64,000 nucleotides of DNA, taken from the NCBI GenBank assembly GCA_946185745.1, contig CAMHKQ010000004.1:31749-95748 (forward strand), in the 5' to 3' direction. The DNA comes from an uncultured Bacteroidales bacterium (GTDB taxonomy: Bacteria > Bacteroidota > Bacteroidia > Bacteroidales > UBA932). Below, piece after piece: positions 32,989 to 42,225 of the stretch; positions within the stretch are counted from its first letter, which is position 1; the number at the start of each line of letters is the position of its first letter. The notes beneath the pieces were generated by a model. It did no database searches and was not told the origin of the DNA. It saw only the letters and a program-made list of their open reading frames with translations. A program made the position numbers and the translations under genes.

Positions 32989-33972
32989 TCAGGGCATCCG
33001 CCAGGAACCGTCTCTTATCATTTTCTTGAAGCGGTGTCCAAACAGGGCGCCGTAATAGTTTATCAGCGTCTCCTGCCTGTCCGGGCCCTCCATAAAGAAG
33101 GAGCCGGTACTTTCAAAGTTGGCCACCGCCGTGCTCACTATCCGGGGGCGGAGCATGGCATACAGTGCTATGCCGAAGAAGTGGTACCAGGCGCCGTAAT
33201 TGTCTCCCAGCGGCTTGGAGTCGTTGCGGATATAGGCCAGTTTCCGCTGCATTGGGTCGTCGGCCCTTTCGGTGCGGTGCGGCTGTCCGGCCAGCACGTT
33301 TTCGCAGGTGAGGAGGGCCATGTAGATGTCACCCCCGTTCAGCACATAGCTGTCTTCAAAGAGCTGATGAAGCTGCAGGCTGCGGTCCGGATAGCTGAGG
33401 ATGCGTTCCATGAGCGCTTCTTCCGTTCCGGTGACGCAGTAGCGGGATGTCCAGCCGCAGGCCAGGCACAGGAGCAGCTTGCTGTGCATGAACAGCGGGC
33501 AGGGGAAATCCTCCTGTTTGCCGCTGAGACGGCGTCCAAGGCGATGCCAATAGCCGTAGCGCATGTACTTTTTGGCATCGGGCGACCACACGTGTTCTTC
33601 GCCCATGACGGGCCAGATGTCGGGAGTGTGCCGGCGGATGACTTCGGCGAACTGGTTCAGCAGCAGATCGTTATCCAGAGGGTTGGTTTTGCCGATCCGA
33701 AAATCGGGATCGGCGGTCTGCCTATCCCTGTCGGAAACGGCCTGGGGAAGGGAACGGTGGAACAGGTGGTCGAAAATCTTGATGGGAATGGTATCCAGCT
33801 GACGGATGAGCATGGCGTCGCCTACCTCGTCCACCATCATCACCTGGCTCTGCTGATAGCGGACGATACTATAATCCCGTTCCAGCGTCTGCCGGAAGAC
33901 CGTGCCCGTGGTTCCGCAAGAGACCAGCGCAAGAGCGGCCAGTCCGGCCAGACATTTCCCACAAACTGTCAT
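32989..33972 (-). CDS. Lipoprotein of unknown function
   Basis: 327 aa. The signal peptide is short with lipobox LALVSCG (Cys about 19). The remainder is helical with several aromatic and Cys-containing segments (LLLCLACGWTSRYC; YGAWYHFFGIALYAM) and no domain I recognise. Divergent from the DUF3575 gene across a 143-bp spacer. The protein looks complete and expressed, with normal local codon use. It may be an outer-membrane-anchored structural protein, but no function can be supported. Confidence 0.65.
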   Translation of the reverse strand: MTVCGKCLAGLAALALVSCGTTGTVFRQTLERDYSIVRYQQSQVMMVDEVGDAMLIRQLDTIPIKIFDHLFHRSLPQAVSDRDRQTADPDFRIGKTNPLDNDLLLNQFAEVIRRHTPDIWPVMGEEHVWSPDAKKYMRYGYWHRLGRRLSGKQEDFPCPLFMHSKLLLCLACGWTSRYCVTGTEEALMERILSYPDRSLQLHQLFEDSYVLNGGDIYMALLTCENVLAGQPHRTERADDPMQRKLAYIRNDSKPLGDNYGAWYHFFGIALYAMLRPRIVSTAVANFESTGSFFMEGPDRQETLINYYGALFGHRFKKMIRDGSWRMP

Positions 33973-34115
33973 TTTTTGATGTTGTCTCCTGGTTGCAAGA
34001 TAGTGAAAAAATGCGCTAACGGCAACACATTAAAGCATCCCATCCTATATAATATTTGGAAAATATCGCCGAATGTGCTAACTTGCGCGGATTTTTAGAA
34101 TAGAAGGTTAGTATT

Positions 34116-35267
34116 ATGGCAAAACAGCTCAAGAATAAGGTTATTGCAATGATCATGCTGCTTGTCTGTGCAAACCAGGCGTTTGCGCAGGAAGCCGGCA
34201 ACATGGTCTGGAAAGAGAAAAACGTCTATTTCATCAACTATGGAATGGGCGTAAACACCATCTACAACAATGCCAAGTGGGCGCCAGACGGCGTTGGCCT
34301 GGCCGCGGAGCTGAGCGGGGGCGTCTGGTTCAATTCCTATTTCGGAGCCCGACTCGCCCTGAACGGCATCAGCGACAAGCTCAACGTTAAGGGAAGGAAC
34401 GTCGCCGACAAGGTGTTATTCGCACACATGGACGGCATGGTCAACGCCCTCAACTTCTTCGGAGGCAAGAAGGAGCGTATCTGGGCGCTTTCTCCATTCG
34501 CCGGTGCCGGCGCAATGGGCACCTGGGCCGAGAACTCCAAGAGTCTTAACAGGGAGCTGATGGTGGATGGCGGCATGATCGCCACCCTGCATGCCGGCAA
34601 GAACCTTGACGTCAACCTCGAGGCCGGAGCGTTCATCGCCCGCGAAGCCGCATGGTTCGGCGGCGGCCGTTTCCTCACCTTCCCGTATGCCAACCTCGGA
34701 CTTGGCTACAACTTCGGAAGCAAGCGCGTCGAGAGGCAGAGCACCCTCGTCTTCAACGACAAGACCGAAGACGACGCCACCGGTCCCCAGAAGTTCGCAG
34801 TCTCCACCAACGTAATCGACTATCTCGACAGGGGCACCATCAACCTTGGCGTGAGCCTGGCGCTTTCCAGGCACATCTCCGGTGAGCTGCAGTACCGCAT
34901 GAATCCTTTCAAGTCCGGCAGCGGCGACGACATCGTCCTCAACCAGAAGACCGTCTACGCCATCGGCGCCCGCTACTGGCCGTGGATCTGCTTCTCCGGC
35001 TGGTGGATAAAGGGTGGCATCCAGGCCGAGAATTATGTCCGCCAGAACTACATCACCGCCATCTACGGGGACGGGCTCAAGAGGGGCACCGGTTTCGGAG
35101 CCTCCATCGGCGGCGGCTATTCCCTCATGCTGTCGAAGAGCTTCAACATCGACCTCGGAGCCGACATCTGGGGTGGTATCGACACCACTGCCGAAGGCAA
35201 CAAGGCGTTCATCCTTCCCAACAACCTGTATCTCTGCATAGCTTACGTATTCGGCAGGAAACAATGA
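34116..35267 (+). CDS. DUF3575-type outer-membrane beta-barrel protein
   Basis: 383 aa. Signal peptide (to NQAFAQ). N-terminal half resembles an 8-strand barrel (YFINYGMGVNTIYNNAKW, WFNSYFGARLALNGI, LGLGYNFGSKRV). The second half starts with KFAVSTNVIDYLDRGTINLG, the typical DUF3575 segment, followed by YAIGARYWPW and YSLMLSKSFNIDLG. It thus looks like two barrels or one enlarged barrel. Ends with an overlapping ATGA into the OmpA-like gene. Bacteroidota encode DUF3575 proteins next to OmpA-like partners in envelope or fimbria-like loci. Confidence 0.75.
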   Translation: MAKQLKNKVIAMIMLLVCANQAFAQEAGNMVWKEKNVYFINYGMGVNTIYNNAKWAPDGVGLAAELSGGVWFNSYFGARLALNGISDKLNVKGRNVADKVLFAHMDGMVNALNFFGGKKERIWALSPFAGAGAMGTWAENSKSLNRELMVDGGMIATLHAGKNLDVNLEAGAFIAREAAWFGGGRFLTFPYANLGLGYNFGSKRVERQSTLVFNDKTEDDATGPQKFAVSTNVIDYLDRGTINLGVSLALSRHISGELQYRMNPFKSGSGDDIVLNQKTVYAIGARYWPWICFSGWWIKGGIQAENYVRQNYITAIYGDGLKRGTGFGASIGGGYSLMLSKSFNIDLGADIWGGIDTTAEGNKAFILPNNLYLCIAYVFGRKQ

Positions 35268-37270
35268 GCCCGAGGCGGACATCAATAAGCGCTTTCATCG
35301 TACTGGTTTTCCTCCTGTTCCTCTATTCCTGCGGAACGGGCAAGAAGGTCCAGCATCTTGTTGAAACCCAAGCCTCTGCCGAGCTCACGCTGCCTTACGA
35401 AAGCGAATTCTCCGGTCTCGACACCGTTGCCATCGCGGGCATCAGCTCCCACGACACCCTGTCCGTGCTGGACGACGAGGGCAACAAAATCTACCTGATG
35501 AGGACCGTCCTCGACGAGAACGGCGAGGCCACGGCCAGCGAGATGCTCGAGGCGGCGTATATCTCCGCCAGGTTCCGCAACGTTGCGGAGCGCCGCGGCA
35601 AGGTGGACATCCGTTTCGATGTAACCGTGCCCGCCGCAATGATGGGCAGCAGCTGGCAGGTGAGGCTCACCCCCACCATGTTCATCATGGGCGACAGCAC
35701 CAGGCTGGATCCGGTCGTAATCACCGGAAAGGATTTCCGCAGCAGCCAGATCCGCGGGTACGAGCGCTATGAGCAGTGGGTGTCCAAGATCGTGGAAGAC
35801 ACCACCCGTTTCATCAACAGGCGTCAGGTCGAGCTGTTCATCGAGCGCTACATGCCCGAGGTATACGCCTTCAGGAACGACACCAGCATCATCACCGAGG
35901 ACGAATTCAACCTTGCGAAGGGCATCACCGGCGAGGAGCTCATAGAGCATTACACCGACGACATCGCACGCCGCATCAACAAACGCCGCATAGCCTCCAA
36001 GGACAAGCGGTTCCAGTATTACGTGAAGACTCCCATCGTGGAGGATGGCCTCAAGCTCGACACCATCATCACCACGGCCACGGGAGATCTGGTCTACGAG
36101 TACGTACAGACCATCGACGTCCACAGGGGCCTCCGAAAGGCGGACATAGTCATGGACGGCGGGATATTCGAGTTCGGCGAGAAGCTGGTTTACACGGTGC
36201 CGCGGAGCAAGCCCCTGGCTTTCTACATCAGCTCCCTCTCGTCCTTCGTGGACACCACCACCCATTACAAGACCAAGATCATAGAGCGCCGCGCCGAGGC
36301 GAACAGCTCTTACAATGTGGTGTTCAAGACTGCCAGCTACAAGATCGACCCCACCCTGGAGAACAACGCAGAAGAGATTGCCAGGATCAAGAGGAACATC
36401 CTGGATCTGGTGGAGAACCAGGTGTTCGACCTCGACAGCATCATCATTTCGGCGTTCGCGTCTCCCGAGGGCAACTGGAAGTACAACATGGAGCTGTCGT
36501 CCAAGCGTTCGGCGTCCATATCCTCCTATATGACCGACTACATGCAGAGGCAGCGGGATTCCATAATCGCCGAGCGCGGATTCTTCATCGACGCCGAAGA
36601 AGGCACGGTGCGGGATGCTTCGGGCGACCTCGCAGCAGTACGCTTCACCAGCCGCTCCGACGGCGAAAACTGGCGGATGCTGGACGAGCTCGTCAGGAAC
36701 GACCCCTACATGGTGGAGAACGGCTACGACGAGGAGTATTTCAAGCTCGCTGACGCCCACGATCCCGACCGCAGGGAGAGGAGGATGAGCAGGCACGAAT
36801 GGTATTCCTACGTCCGCGACGTGTTCTACCCCAAGCTGAGGGTGGTGAACTTCAATTTCCACCTTCACCGGAAAGGCATGGTCAAGGATACCATCCATAC
36901 CACCGTTGTGGACACCACATACATGGAAGGCGTCCAGGCCATCGACGACAGGGATTACGAGCGCGCCATAGCGCTTCTCACCCCGTATCACGACTACAAC
37001 CTCGCCGTGGCCTATTCGGCCATGGACCGTACCGAGAGCGCCCTGGAGATTCTGGAAAAGTATCCCGAATCCAAGCGAACGGCTCCCATCAACTACATGC
37101 TCGCCATACTTTATTCCCGCAAGGGCGAGATTCAGAAGGCCGTCCAGCTGTACATGAACTCCTGCAGCCAGAATCCCTCGTACGTTTACAGGGGCAACCT
37201 CGACCCGGAAATCTCCGCCCTCATCAAGCAGTACGGCCTCAACAAGCAGAACGACGAAGATGTCTGGTAG
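35264..37270 (+). CDS. OmpA-like lipoprotein with TPR-like C-terminus
   Basis: 668 aa from MSPRRTSISAFIV at 35264, whose ATG overlaps the previous stop; the longer upstream frame is inside DUF3575. Lipobox LFLYSCG. Residues about 30-330 hold beta-rich regions like DUF3868 outer-membrane proteins. An OmpA-type module follows (VVFKTASYKIDPTLENN, then IIISAFASPEGNWKYNMELS), likely peptidoglycan-binding, and the last 100 residues show TPR-like helices (DRDYERAIALL, SALEILEKYP). A probable structural link between outer membrane and cell wall, acting with the preceding barrel and the following lipoprotein. Confidence 0.75.
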   Translation: MSPRRTSISAFIVLVFLLFLYSCGTGKKVQHLVETQASAELTLPYESEFSGLDTVAIAGISSHDTLSVLDDEGNKIYLMRTVLDENGEATASEMLEAAYISARFRNVAERRGKVDIRFDVTVPAAMMGSSWQVRLTPTMFIMGDSTRLDPVVITGKDFRSSQIRGYERYEQWVSKIVEDTTRFINRRQVELFIERYMPEVYAFRNDTSIITEDEFNLAKGITGEELIEHYTDDIARRINKRRIASKDKRFQYYVKTPIVEDGLKLDTIITTATGDLVYEYVQTIDVHRGLRKADIVMDGGIFEFGEKLVYTVPRSKPLAFYISSLSSFVDTTTHYKTKIIERRAEANSSYNVVFKTASYKIDPTLENNAEEIARIKRNILDLVENQVFDLDSIIISAFASPEGNWKYNMELSSKRSASISSYMTDYMQRQRDSIIAERGFFIDAEEGTVRDASGDLAAVRFTSRSDGENWRMLDELVRNDPYMVENGYDEEYFKLADAHDPDRRERRMSRHEWYSYVRDVFYPKLRVVNFNFHLHRKGMVKDTIHTTVVDTTYMEGVQAIDDRDYERAIALLTPYHDYNLAVAYSAMDRTESALEILEKYPESKRTAPINYMLAILYSRKGEIQKAVQLYMNSCSQNPSYVYRGNLDPEISALIKQYGLNKQNDEDVW

Positions 37271-37273
37271 GCT

Positions 37274-37882
37274 ATGGGCAAGGCATTCATGCGCATATTC
37301 CTGGCGTTCGCCTTTCTGCTGGCGTTCAGCTCCTGTGAAGATATCGATTCGTTCTTCGAAGAGAGCGCATCAGGACGCAACGTGCTGTCCTTCACGCTGA
37401 ACGGGGAAAAGGTTTACCAGGCCAGGTCCGGCGGTTTTCCTTCCGAATACCCTCTGTGCCGGCATGCCACATACCGTTTCAATTCCGACAGCAGCAGCGT
37501 ATCCGTCGATGCGAGTCTGGCCCACAAATGTTTCAGCGATATTTCACTGACCCTTCCGGCCGGCAAAGTCGCAAAAGATGCGAGCTTTTCACCGGAATTG
37601 TCCATGGTATATCTGTATCTTCCGCAGATTGCCCACTGGGGAGAGCCTGAGGTCGGCGAAGGCTATACCGCAACCCCTCTCGTCGTGGACAGGAAAGCCG
37701 AATACAGGTATGCGACCATCAAGCAGGCCAGCGTCAGGATCCGCCGCTGGGACCCCGACGCCAGGGTGCTCGCCGGAAATTTCACGATGGAAGGGCAATA
37801 CCAGGACAGCACCGGCAGGGTCATACCCTTCAAGGTCACCGACGGCATGTTCGACGTGACCGACGACATTTATCCGAATTAA
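37274..37882 (+). CDS. Lipoprotein of unknown function, third gene of the envelope operon
   Basis: 202 aa. Signal peptide with lipobox LAFSSC (Cys about 21). The body is beta-rich and single domain: FTLNGEKVYQARSGG at the start resembles the first strand of DUF5025/DUF4625-like lipoproteins, and the end (NFTMEGQYQDSTGRVI, ITDGMFDV-like) is typical of proteins that pack as a beta-sandwich. Starts 3 nt after the OmpA-like gene. Probably outer-membrane anchored. Confidence 0.65.
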   Translation: MGKAFMRIFLAFAFLLAFSSCEDIDSFFEESASGRNVLSFTLNGEKVYQARSGGFPSEYPLCRHATYRFNSDSSSVSVDASLAHKCFSDISLTLPAGKVAKDASFSPELSMVYLYLPQIAHWGEPEVGEGYTATPLVVDRKAEYRYATIKQASVRIRRWDPDARVLAGNFTMEGQYQDSTGRVIPFKVTDGMFDVTDDIYPN

Positions 37883-37907
37883 TGATTCAGCCGCCAGGCT
37901 GCAGCAC

Positions 37908-37938
37908 AGAAAAACCGCGCTCCGGACCGGGGCGCGGT
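37908..37938 (-). terminator. rpsP terminator
   Basis: On the minus strand an almost perfect hairpin with ACCGCGC / GCGCGGT arms is followed by TTTTTC. The opposite strand has no T tract, so it serves rpsP. Confidence 0.8.
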
Positions 37939-37960
37939 AATTCTTTCAGTAAAGGCAGGT

Positions 37961-38545
37961 TTATGCCTCGGGAGCGGGAGCGGCCTCTTCTGCGGGAGCC
38001 TCGACGGCAGCCTCGGCAGCTTCTGCAACCTCCTCTGCAGCCTCTTCGGCAGCAGCCTTGGCAGCGGCGGCCTGCTCTTCGGCAAGCTTGGCGGCCTTCT
38101 TGGCGAGTTCCTCGGCACGGGCCTCATTGACCTTGCGCTCTTCGGCAGCGGCGGCCTTGGCCTTGGCGATGGCCTCGTTCTTGAGACCGTTGACCTTTGC
38201 CTCTACCTTTGCGTCCCTCTGTGCTTTCCATGCGTTCCACTTGGCATCTGCCTGCTCCTGGGTGAGAGCACCCTTTGCAACACCACCGTTGAGGTGCTTG
38301 CGGAGGAGAACACCCTCATAGGAGAGGATGCGGCGGCAAACCAGGCTCGGCTGGGCACCAACATTGAGCCATGCGAGAGCGCGCTCGGAATTGAGCACGA
38401 TCGAAGCGGGGTTGGTGTTGGGGTTATAGGAGCCAATCTGCTCGATGAAACGACCATCGCGCGGAGCGCGGGAATCGGCCACAACAATGTGGAAGAATGC
38501 GAAATTCTTCTTACCGTGGCGCTGAAGACGAATTTTAACAGCCAT
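37961..38545 (-). CDS. rpsP: 30S ribosomal protein S16 with long Ala/Glu-rich tail
   Basis: 194 aa, about twice the usual 80-90. Residues 1-85 are standard bS16 ([40 protein letters not shown]). From about residue 95 to the end is a low-complexity, predicted helical then disordered extension rich in Ala, Glu and Lys ([20 protein letters not shown]). Tails on S16 are common in Bacteroidota, function unknown. Its own promoter and hairpin leader lie upstream, and a strong terminator follows. Confidence 0.97.
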   Translation of the reverse strand: MAVKIRLQRHGKKNFAFFHIVVADSRAPRDGRFIEQIGSYNPNTNPASIVLNSERALAWLNVGAQPSLVCRRILSYEGVLLRKHLNGGVAKGALTQEQADAKWNAWKAQRDAKVEAKVNGLKNEAIAKAKAAAAEERKVNEARAEELAKKAAKLAEEQAAAAKAAAEEAAEEVAEAAEAAVEAPAEEAAPAPEA

Positions 38546-38579
38546 TGTGAATCTGTTTGATAAAGTTAATAATTAAAAT

Positions 38580-38608
38580 GTCCCCTGCTCGAGGGGACCG
38601 CAAAGATA
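38580..38608 (-). promoter_or_regulatory. rpsP promoter and leader hairpin
   Basis: TTG, 19 nt, then TATCTTTG (38608-38601). Right after the expected start of transcription comes GTCCCC-TCGAGCA-GGGGAC, followed by a 34-nt AT-rich leader. The 5'-terminal stem could stabilise the mRNA or take part in feedback control. Confidence 0.65.
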
Positions 38609-38618
38609 GCAATTATTT

Positions 38619-40862
38619 TTAAAACTTCAACTCGGCGCCGATGTTGACCGCGAAATTCTTGGTATTCTCGTCGCGGTGGGTGAGACGCCAGAAGAAATCC
38701 ACCCTGAGCACCCTGAAGATATTGCTGATGCCGGCGCCGACCTCCACGAACGGGGTCTTTCCGAGGGCCCTCATGCCTTCCGGGAAGAGCAGCGGAGCCT
38801 GCACCGTGCCTGTCTGCAGCAGCGCGATGTCGCCGTTGTTTTTGTCGGACAGATGCCCCCAGGTCGACCTGAGCGTCAGCTCTTCGCGCAGCCCCAGCTT
38901 GCGGATGAGAGGAATCTTCCCGAGGAAGAAGCCTCCGAAGGAGTGGTTCCAGAAAACGGTGGCCCAGCTGTCCGAGGCGAACTCGAAATACTGCATGGTG
39001 CTGAACGCGCGCTTGTTGATGAGATAGGTGTTGTTGCCTTCGTGGATATGCAGGAACGTATAAGGCACCTGCCCTACCAGGGTACCGGCGTTGACGTAGA
39101 TTTCGCTGACTCCCAGCGGCGGAGTGTAAAGCTTCCAGTTCATCGAAGCCTCGGGGCGGAAATAGCCGTAGTCGAAATCGCGGAGGCCGGGAACCGAGCC
39201 GCAGAGGTCGATGGTGAACACCGGATAATCGGAACGGATATACGTCTTTTCGTAGATGCCGCGCGATGCCGTCTCGCTCCAGGAGATGCGGGAAATCAGA
39301 TGCAACTCATTGGTAGCCACACTCTTGACTGGCTCTCCTGCAGGAGTGATGAGCGGCACCGAAGCGCTGGGGAAGTAGCGGCGCATGCCGATTTTTGCCG
39401 TGGCGGTGTAGGACGGCGAGAACTCGTGTTCGTAGCTGGCGCGGTATTCCGTAATGAGGCTCGAACGGTCGCTGGTGCCGGCGCCTAGCAGCGAGTAGAA
39501 GAAATTGCCCGAATAGAGCGCATCGTTGGGGGTGCCGAGCTGCACACGGTCATATTTCGCGCCGATGATGAACTTGCGCATGGGTTCGGTGCTGAACAGA
39601 TGCTCCCACGCCGTGCCTGCCTTGATAATCTTGTCCTTGGTGCCGTATGCCACATATGCGGACAGGCGGTCCTCATGGCTCCAGTCCCTCGAACTGCGGA
39701 TACCGAACTGCGGCCTCATGCCTTCGGTGTTGTTGAAGCTGAGCCACTTGTAGAAGGGACCGAAGCCCACGTCACCGATGTCCATATAACCGTTGGCAAG
39801 CGTGTATATCAGATGATAAAGGGTTTTGTACAAGTTGGTTCCCTGCACCTTGTCCACCATGGGATAGATGCCGGCTTCGACCTCGGAGAGAGGCGAGGGC
39901 CTTACCGAATTCCAGTAGCGTTCGTCATAATGCCCGGCATCGGGCGCCACGTTGGCCGGTGCGTCGGTGCTCTTCTGGGCGAGCGGACTCACGAAGTCGG
40001 GCTCGCCGTAGGTGATGTCCCGGTTGACATGGAAGGAGACGATTTTGCTGGAATCGTTCTTGGAGAGGCTGAGGTCGGCGAAGAGCCTGTCTTCGTCGAA
40101 GAACCAGCCGGAACCCTCCAGACGCTTGAAGCTGCTGTCCAGGATAAAGTCGCGTATATGATTGACGTTCACCGCATTGCTCATGTCTGCATGAATACTC
40201 CTGAGGGCGTAGTCCTCGAGGTCGATGTACATCTCCCCTTCGAATGCGGGAGACGACACGAGCGGCCTGGGAGCGAAACGCACCAGGAGTTCCGGCCGGC
40301 CGGCGGTGTATACGGTGTCGACTATCTGATAGCTGTAATACTGCAGGCCGTCGGCGATCAGCGGGGAAACGAAATTGATTCCCAGCGCGTCGATGAAGTC
40401 GGAGTAGAAGTTGGCCCTAACATACACGCTGCCGGTAAACTGGCTCAGCAGGTTGTAGTCGGGATTCACCCCGGAAACCCTGTTTGCCACGATTTCCTCG
40501 CTGTCTTTCAGCGGGTTGGAAGAGTGCTGGCGCACAGCCACCGCCTCTGAAATGAGGGAAGGCAGATATTCAGCGCCGTTGGCGGCGGAGGTGGTGACGT
40601 AGTCTTTCGCGAAGGGGAACCTTTTATCTATGAACCGGCGGTCAAGCACCACTTCGGGATGCGAGAAGCCGATGTGCATCCTGTCGTAAAGACGGATGGT
40701 ATACTGCGGGCGGGCGTCTGGATTGTTCCGGGAACGGTTTTCGTTGATTTTCTGCAGGAGAACCCGTGCTGCCTCGTCGTCCGCCACCACCTGGGACATG
40801 CCGGGAACCGCCGCTGAAAAGAGCAGCAGTATCACCGGTAGATATCTCAGAAATGTCTTCAT
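38619..40862 (-). CDS. DUF5686-family outer-membrane protein
   Basis: 747 aa. Signal peptide (to GMSQ), an extracellular/periplasmic region with RLYDRMHIGFSHPEVV, then a large C-terminal barrel ending in an aromatic strand (VNIGAELKF). DUF5686 proteins normally begin with a carboxypeptidase-regulatory-like beta domain; here the mature protein starts directly with VVADDEAARVLLQKINENRS, so that domain is missing. Substrate unknown. It overlaps the end of ispE by 4 nt and is the last gene of the suf-ispE group. Confidence 0.8.
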   Translation of the reverse strand: MKTFLRYLPVILLLFSAAVPGMSQVVADDEAARVLLQKINENRSRNNPDARPQYTIRLYDRMHIGFSHPEVVLDRRFIDKRFPFAKDYVTTSAANGAEYLPSLISEAVAVRQHSSNPLKDSEEIVANRVSGVNPDYNLLSQFTGSVYVRANFYSDFIDALGINFVSPLIADGLQYYSYQIVDTVYTAGRPELLVRFAPRPLVSSPAFEGEMYIDLEDYALRSIHADMSNAVNVNHIRDFILDSSFKRLEGSGWFFDEDRLFADLSLSKNDSSKIVSFHVNRDITYGEPDFVSPLAQKSTDAPANVAPDAGHYDERYWNSVRPSPLSEVEAGIYPMVDKVQGTNLYKTLYHLIYTLANGYMDIGDVGFGPFYKWLSFNNTEGMRPQFGIRSSRDWSHEDRLSAYVAYGTKDKIIKAGTAWEHLFSTEPMRKFIIGAKYDRVQLGTPNDALYSGNFFYSLLGAGTSDRSSLITEYRASYEHEFSPSYTATAKIGMRRYFPSASVPLITPAGEPVKSVATNELHLISRISWSETASRGIYEKTYIRSDYPVFTIDLCGSVPGLRDFDYGYFRPEASMNWKLYTPPLGVSEIYVNAGTLVGQVPYTFLHIHEGNNTYLINKRAFSTMQYFEFASDSWATVFWNHSFGGFFLGKIPLIRKLGLREELTLRSTWGHLSDKNNGDIALLQTGTVQAPLLFPEGMRALGKTPFVEVGAGISNIFRVLRVDFFWRLTHRDENTKNFAVNIGAELKF

Positions 40863-41638
40863 TTGTCTTTTGAGGCTGCGAAGATACCAAATACAGCGGA
40901 ACCCGAACCGCTCATCGAAGCAAAAACCGCACCCCTGGAATACATTTCCCGTTTAAGTGCCGGGATTTCCGGATGCTTCGGGAATACGGAGGCCTCGAAG
41001 TCGTTGACTATCACATCTTTCCACTTTTCCACGGGGGTTGACGAAAGAGTGTTCTTCAAGTCCGCTCCGGCAGCGCCCGACGGAACGAGGGAGGCATACG
41101 CTTCCTTCGTGCTCACATGCACTCCGCGCGGGACCTCCACCTCAAAGCGCCAGCCGTCCAACGGCAGTGATACCGGCTCGAGGACTTCCCCGCGGCCGGT
41201 GGCGTACATCGGGAAATTGTAGATGAAAAACGGGCAGTCCGAGCCCAGGCACGAGGCGTAATCCGCGAGGGCTTCCAGGGAAAGCCCCAGGGAGAACATG
41301 TCGTTGAGCGCGGCCAGGGTGAAGGCGCCGTCTGCCGAGCCGCCGCCGAGGCCGGCGCCAACGGGACTGTTCTTCTCGAGCGAGATATGCACCGGACCTA
41401 TGCCGAAATCGGCCCGGAGAAGCCTCCAGGCGCGCGCGGTAAGGTCTTCCGAGGGCTCCCATCCGCCGTATTCGGAGCCGGTTATCTCTATTTCAAATGA
41501 AGATGCGGGAACTATTTCCAGGGTGTCGGAGAAACCGTAATAGGGCACGAACACAGTCTGAAGCTCATGATAGCCGTCCCCGCGCTTTCCAAGCACGCGG
41601 AGACCGAGATTCAGCTTGACGTTCGGGTATACTATCAC
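40859..41638 (-). CDS. ispE: 4-diphosphocytidyl-2-C-methyl-D-erythritol kinase
   Basis: 259 aa GHMP kinase phosphorylating CDP-ME in the MEP pathway. Seen: N-terminal PNVKLNLGLRVLGKRGDGYHEL, the ATP-binding SPVGAGLGGGSADGA (about 90-104), GSDCPFF and the C-terminal SMSGSGSAVFG. Its start overlaps the sufD stop by 4 nt. The pathway needs Fe-S enzymes (IspG, IspH), so linkage to sufBCD is functionally sensible. Confidence 0.96.
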   Translation of the reverse strand: MIVYPNVKLNLGLRVLGKRGDGYHELQTVFVPYYGFSDTLEIVPASSFEIEITGSEYGGWEPSEDLTARAWRLLRADFGIGPVHISLEKNSPVGAGLGGGSADGAFTLAALNDMFSLGLSLEALADYASCLGSDCPFFIYNFPMYATGRGEVLEPVSLPLDGWRFEVEVPRGVHVSTKEAYASLVPSGAAGADLKNTLSSTPVEKWKDVIVNDFEASVFPKHPEIPALKREMYSRGAVFASMSGSGSAVFGIFAASKDK

Positions 41639-42225
41639 AGCCGGGACAGAAGATAATCCTGCCTGTCCTTGGGAAGCCGGGACAGTACGGGAGAGAGGAA
41701 CGAAAGGATCTGCAGGCGGCGCGCCTCCTCTTCGGGGATGCCGCGGCTCTGCATGTAAAAGCGCTCATCTTCATTGAGATAGCCGCAGGTGGCGCCGTGC
41801 GAGCACTCCACGTCGTCGGCATAAATCTCGAGCTGGGGATGGGTTTCCACCACCGAACCCTCGGTGAGCACGAGGCCGTGGCTTTCCTGGAACGCCCTGG
41901 TTTTCTGGGCGTCCGGAGCCACGTAGATGAGCCCGTTGAAAACGCACTTTCCATTGCCGCCGACAATGCCCTTGACAAGCTGGCGCGAGGTGGCGCCGCC
42001 AACCATATGGCGCACTTTTATGTCGAAGTTCTGTTTTTCGCCGCGGCTGCAGAAATAAAGGCCGGCCATGTCAAGTTCCACCCCCGGGCGCAGGATATCG
42101 ATGCTGAAATTGATATTGCCGCTGTATCCGGGAGGGCAGACGATGGTAAGATGCACCACGTCGTTGTCTTCGAGCGTGGTCTGCTGCGGAATCTCGTCTA
42201 TGCCGGCTATATAGAGCTTTTTCAT
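41635..42225 (-). CDS. sufD: Short SufD-like Fe-S assembly protein
   Basis: 196 aa versus about 400-450 for ordinary SufD. It contains only the beta-helix core and C-terminal segment: FNGLIYVAPDAQKTRAFQES, HPQLEIYADDVECSHGATCG (129-148) and a final helical EEEARRLQILSFLSPVL. The usual N-terminal helical domain is absent. The start codon overlaps the sufC end by 4 nt, so there is no space for a lost exon-like remnant. SufD forms SufBC2D, the Fe-S scaffold; the core holds the conserved His and Cys near the SufB-SufD interface. Confidence 0.85.
   Translation of the reverse strand: MKKLYIAGIDEIPQQTTLEDNDVVHLTIVCPPGYSGNINFSIDILRPGVELDMAGLYFCSRGEKQNFDIKVRHMVGGATSRQLVKGIVGGNGKCVFNGLIYVAPDAQKTRAFQESHGLVLTEGSVVETHPQLEIYADDVECSHGATCGYLNEDERFYMQSRGIPEEEARRLQILSFLSPVLSRLPKDRQDYLLSRL

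Noticed and set aside
41635..42225. SufD truncated by a frameshift
   Set aside because: The upstream sequence is intact sufC, overlapping by 4 nt, so no N-terminal SufD remnant can be present.
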